Assembly: GCA_964498075.1 (NCBI GenBank)
Contig: CAZCGA010000127.1
Coordinates: 1 to 18,025, forward strand
Source: CAZCGA01 sp964498075
GTDB taxonomy: Bacteria > Desulfobacterota > Binatia > HRBIN30
Length of the DNA stretch: 18,025 bases
Direction of reading: 5' to 3'
Shown piece by piece: positions 15,891-18,025 of this stretch (positions within the stretch are counted from its first letter, which is position 1; each line of letters starts with the position of its first letter). Both the position numbers and the translations under genes were made by a program. The notes under the pieces are model-generated. The model did no database searches and was not told where the DNA came from. It was given only the letters and a program-made list of their open reading frames with translations.

Positions 15891-16321
15891 AGGAAGATGA
15901 ACGCCGGCTCGAGCGCAGCCCTGCGGGAGTGCCCTTCCATGCACGCTGCCACCGGGGTATGCGTGACGGCCATGGACATCTTGCAGCAGACATCGAGGTC
16001 ACCTGCGGCGTGGAGGCCGAGTTCGCCGCGTGGAAGCGCAAGAGCGGCGTCGCTCTCGAGAGTTTGCTGGCGAAGGTCCATGCGGCCCTCGTGCCGGGCG
16101 GGCGAGCGGTCGTGCTCGGGCTGATTCCCAACGACGACCGGATCTCACCGCCGGCGAACGCCGCCTTTAGTCTCACCCTGCTGGCCACCACGCCCGGGAG
16201 CGACGCCTACACCTTCGCCGAGCTCGACCGGATGTTTCGCAACGCTGGATTCGCGCGCACCGAGCTGCGGGAGCTGGCGCCCACTTCCGAGCGCGTTGTG
16301 ATCGCGTTCCGGGGACCATGA
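15887..16321 (+). CDS. ORF retaining only the C-terminal part of a SAM-dependent O-methyltransferase
   Basis: The frame starts at GTG 15887, overlapping the dehydrogenase stop by 4 nt, and encodes 144 residues. Residues from about 60 on (LLAKVHAALVPGGRAVVLGLIPNDDRISPP, then TTPGSDAYTFAELDRMFRNAGFARTELREL and a final VVIAFR strand) match the C-terminal third of bacterial class I methyltransferases of the dimerising O-methyltransferase type. The GxGxG SAM-binding loop and the whole N-terminal dimerisation domain are missing. The first ~60 residues are not recognised and look like random-frame sequence. It is most likely a truncated remnant, translated or not. A hairpin at 16347-16373 follows it. 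Confidence 0.6.
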   Translation: MKEDERRLERSPAGVPFHARCHRGMRDGHGHLAADIEVTCGVEAEFAAWKRKSGVALESLLAKVHAALVPGGRAVVLGLIPNDDRISPPANAAFSLTLLATTPGSDAYTFAELDRMFRNAGFARTELRELAPTSERVVIAFRGP

Positions 16322-16346
16322 CCTTCGGGAAGGCGCCGCTCTGATC

Positions 16347-16373
16347 CGCCGCCGGGCGCGCCATTCGGCGGCG
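16347..16373. terminator. Candidate bidirectional terminator hairpin
   Basis: CGCCGCCG (16347-16354) and CGGCGGCG (16366-16373) form a perfect 8-bp GC stem with an 11-nt loop. The hairpin lies in the 70-nt space between the convergent methyltransferase remnant and the MFS gene. No clean T tract follows on either side, so the call rests on position and stem strength. Confidence 0.4.
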
Positions 16374-16391
16374 ACGTACCGAATCCAGTTT

Positions 16392-17651
16392 TCAAATGCA
16401 GACGGCCCCCGGTTGCGGCGGCTTCACCTGAATGACCGGCTCCTGGGCCGCGGCGCGCGCGCGGTCCCACAGCAGCAACATGCCTACACCGAGCACCAGG
16501 GTGGCGGAGGCGTACATCAGGAACGCCGCCTGCAGCCCGCACGCGTCGGCGACGGCACCGGCGAGCGGCCACGCGATCGCCATGGTGACGTTCCCCACGA
16601 CGCTTTGCACCGAGAGCACCGTCGCGCGATGCGTGCTCTCGATACGGGTGTTGATGTAGCCGGCGAGAACCGGGTTGTGCAGTCCCCGGACCAGGGCCAC
16701 GCCCAGGAACGCCACCGCGATCCAGACGTGGTCGATGCCGGCGAGCGCGACGCCGCACAGGCACAGCGTCACCGGCAGCGCCAGGAAGGCGCCGCGCTCC
16801 CCCAGCCGCGACAGCAGCCATCCCGCCGCCAGCGCGGCGAGCATCTCCGCTGCTTGTACCGGCGCCTGCCACAGGCCCAGGTTGGCGGTGGCGACGCCGT
16901 GGGCGGCCAGCCATGGCTGTTGCAGCAGCAGGACCGGACCGGCCGCGCCCGCCCCCATGATGCCGGAGTACAGGAAGATGTAGCGCAACGGCGGCCTGCG
17001 CCAGGCATCCATCACGCCGGCTGCCAGCGTTCGAAGGTACGGCTCGGGGCCGTGATCCAGCGTGTGCTGCGGCTCGTGCATCAGCAGGGCCACCGGGAAC
17101 GCGCCGGCCGCGATGATCGCGCTCAGCGTGATCGCGAAGGTGTAGCTGGTCGCCGCGGCGATCGGCGCGCCGAGCAGCAGGCCTCCCAACATGGCGGCGG
17201 AGCGCAGCGCCCAGAGGCGGCCGTTGATCCGCTGGAAATCGTCTTCGCATCCGGCCTGCTTCAGGCTGTCGTAGAGGAAGGCCGTATCTGCACCCGACCG
17301 AAACGTGAACGCCAGGCCCCATACGACGTTCGAGGTCAGGATGACGAGGTAGCTCGTCGCGATGCCGTAGACGAACACGGCCAGGGCCAGGATGCCACTG
17401 GCGAGCATCAGCGAGACCCTGCGGCCGAAGCGGTCGGCGACCGCGCCGGTAGGGACTTCGGCGAACACGATGAGCAGGAAGAGCGGCACCTCGAGCAGCG
17501 TGATCTGCGCCAACGAGAGTCCGCGCACGTCGCGCAGGTACAGCACCCAGATGGGAGCCGTGAGCGAGAAGTCCATCAGGAAGCTGTAGAGGTAGGACTT
17601 CCGGACGTTGGCGGCGAAGGCGCGGCGCTCTGGCTCGGTCAGCGTGCTCAT
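16392..17651 (-). CDS. Major facilitator superfamily transporter
   Basis: This 419-residue protein has about 12 hydrophobic segments and belongs to the MFS of inner-membrane secondary transporters. The loop 2-3 motif A is clear as EVPTGAVADRFGRR (65-78). TM1 starts at SYLYSFLMDFSLTAPIWVLYLRD, and a central cytoplasmic loop lies around HEPQHTLDHGPEPYLRT. The segment FRSGADTAFLYDSLKQAG is common in a poorly characterised MFS group often annotated as drug-efflux-like. The substrate is not predictable. ATG 17651 opens a normal short cytoplasmic tail; no strong Shine-Dalgarno sequence is seen. The gene is divergent from the promoter and truncated gene at 17792-18025 and convergent with the methyltransferase remnant. 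Confidence 0.88.
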   Translation of the reverse strand: MSTLTEPERRAFAANVRKSYLYSFLMDFSLTAPIWVLYLRDVRGLSLAQITLLEVPLFLLIVFAEVPTGAVADRFGRRVSLMLASGILALAVFVYGIATSYLVILTSNVVWGLAFTFRSGADTAFLYDSLKQAGCEDDFQRINGRLWALRSAAMLGGLLLGAPIAAATSYTFAITLSAIIAAGAFPVALLMHEPQHTLDHGPEPYLRTLAAGVMDAWRRPPLRYIFLYSGIMGAGAAGPVLLLQQPWLAAHGVATANLGLWQAPVQAAEMLAALAAGWLLSRLGERGAFLALPVTLCLCGVALAGIDHVWIAVAFLGVALVRGLHNPVLAGYINTRIESTHRATVLSVQSVVGNVTMAIAWPLAGAVADACGLQAAFLMYASATLVLGVGMLLLWDRARAAAQEPVIQVKPPQPGAVCI

Positions 17652-17791
17652 CTCGTCTTGCCCGTGAACCTTCCGGGTCGGCAGATGGTCCCGACCATCA
17701 GCGATATGCCATGAGCCATCTGCGCGGCTCTGGGCCGTTCCTCCCTTCGTCCCCTAGTCGAACGGCGAGGCCGCCGGATCAACCGCGAGGT

Positions 17792-17819
17792 TTGACCGTG
17801 TCAGTCGTCGCCGTATAAC
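17792..17819 (+). promoter_or_regulatory. Strong sigma70-like promoter, possibly giving a leaderless transcript
   Basis: TTGACC (17792-17797) and TATAAC (17814-17819) each match consensus at 5/6 positions and are 16 nt apart. The expected transcript start, about 7-9 nt after the -10, falls at 17826-17828. That is on the second in-frame ATG (17828) of the downstream gene, so the mRNA would have almost no leader. No Shine-Dalgarno sequence is present, which agrees. It is the best promoter match in the window. Confidence 0.6.
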
Positions 17820-17821
17820 CG

Positions 17822-18025
17822 ATGGCGATGGCCGGGGCCACCATTCCTTCCAAGAGCGAGCGCCTGGCGGCGCTCGATGCGCTGCGCGGGCTGATCACGT
17901 TCGGGGGGACAATGAAATGCAAAGGAAGCCGGCATTTCATCACCTCACCCCGGCCCTCTCCTACGTCTACGGAGACTGTCGATTTTCTCGCAAACAGTGC
18001 TTCGACAAGCTCAGCACGAGCGGTT
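17822..18025 (+). pseudogene. Truncated membrane acyltransferase-like gene (DUF1624/HGSNAT-type N terminus)
   Basis: From ATG 17822 (or ATG 17828) the frame encodes a short lead-in and then SERLAALDALRGLI, the characteristic first-helix entry of heparan-alpha-glucosaminide N-acetyltransferase-like (DUF1624/DUF5009) and related membrane acyltransferases. After about residue 26 the similarity stops. In place of the expected hydrophobic helix the sequence becomes GGTMKCKGSRHF and low-complexity Ser/Thr/Pro residues. The switch coincides with an inverted repeat at 17912-17940 and common repeat words to the window edge. The frame remains open at 18025. It is most likely a gene disrupted near 17898 by insertion or deletion. 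A mis-joined contig end is the alternative. Confidence 0.5.
17912..17940. repeat. Inverted repeat at the break point of the truncated acyltransferase gene
   Basis: ATGAAATGC (17912-17920) and GCATTTCAT (17932-17940) are exact reverse complements around an 11-nt loop, flanked by a G run on the left (17903-17908) and C-rich sequence on the right. The form resembles the palindromic REP-like units mobilised by IS200-type RAYT transposases, but no transposase is in the window. Further right, CTCACCCCGGCCCTCTCC (17944-17961) and CTTCGACAAGCTCAGCACGA (from about 18000) are words I have often seen as dispersed repeats in environmental genomes. Confidence 0.5.

Noticed and set aside
16413..17714. Long + strand frame (433 codons) opposite the MFS gene
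   Set aside because: Its composition (Arg, Gln, His, Gly) and complete overlap with a clear 12-TM transporter mark it as a shadow.

Overview
The window is about 18 kb of high-GC DNA from a Gram-negative, probably aerobic or respiratory bacterium. The gene content (proton-pumping complex I, an acyl-CoA dehydrogenase, a phytanoyl-CoA dioxygenase-like enzyme, long GNAT proteins, an IntI-type integrase) suggests an uncultivated environmental lineage near Desulfobacterota, Myxococcota or Binatota, but the sequence alone does not settle this. A run of 10 N and a probable frameshift mark it as draft, perhaps metagenomic, sequence.

Layout. (1) 1-660: the 5' end of a leftward integron-integrase-type tyrosine recombinase with its own sigma70-like promoter, then a gene-free spacer with degenerate CACGAAA-type repeats. 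(2) 656-2333: an SF2 DEAH helicase read rightward from a TTG codon and broken by a frameshift near 1170-1181. (3) 9741 down to 2362: a leftward operon nuoA-H-J-K-L-M-N, which is the membrane arm of NADH:quinone oxidoreductase without nuoB, C, D, E, F, G or I. TCAGC/GCTGA repeat elements sit in the nuoL-M and nuoM-N junctions, and one supplies the 3' end of nuoM. (4) 11100-9910: a leftward CaCA-family cation/Ca2+ exchanger. (5) 11236-14607: two rightward, paralogous two-domain GNAT-like proteins flanking a leftward phytanoyl-CoA dioxygenase-like gene. A 72-bp sequence, 68/72 identical, lies over the 5' region of both GNAT genes. (6) 14697-16321: an acyl-CoA dehydrogenase overlapping by 4 nt an ORF that keeps only the C-terminal part of an O-methyltransferase. 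(7) 17651-16392: a leftward MFS transporter. (8) 17822-18025: a strong promoter and the first ~26 codons of a membrane acyltransferase-like gene, then repeat-like sequence to the window edge.

The nuo genes form one functional unit: proton-translocating antiporter-like subunits L, M and N, with H, A, J and K at the junction to a peripheral arm that must be encoded elsewhere. The other genes look like independent accessory functions. The most unusual signals are the conserved leader shared by the two diverged GNAT paralogs, the membrane-arm-only nuo operon, and the number of different small repeat families that have entered or truncated genes.
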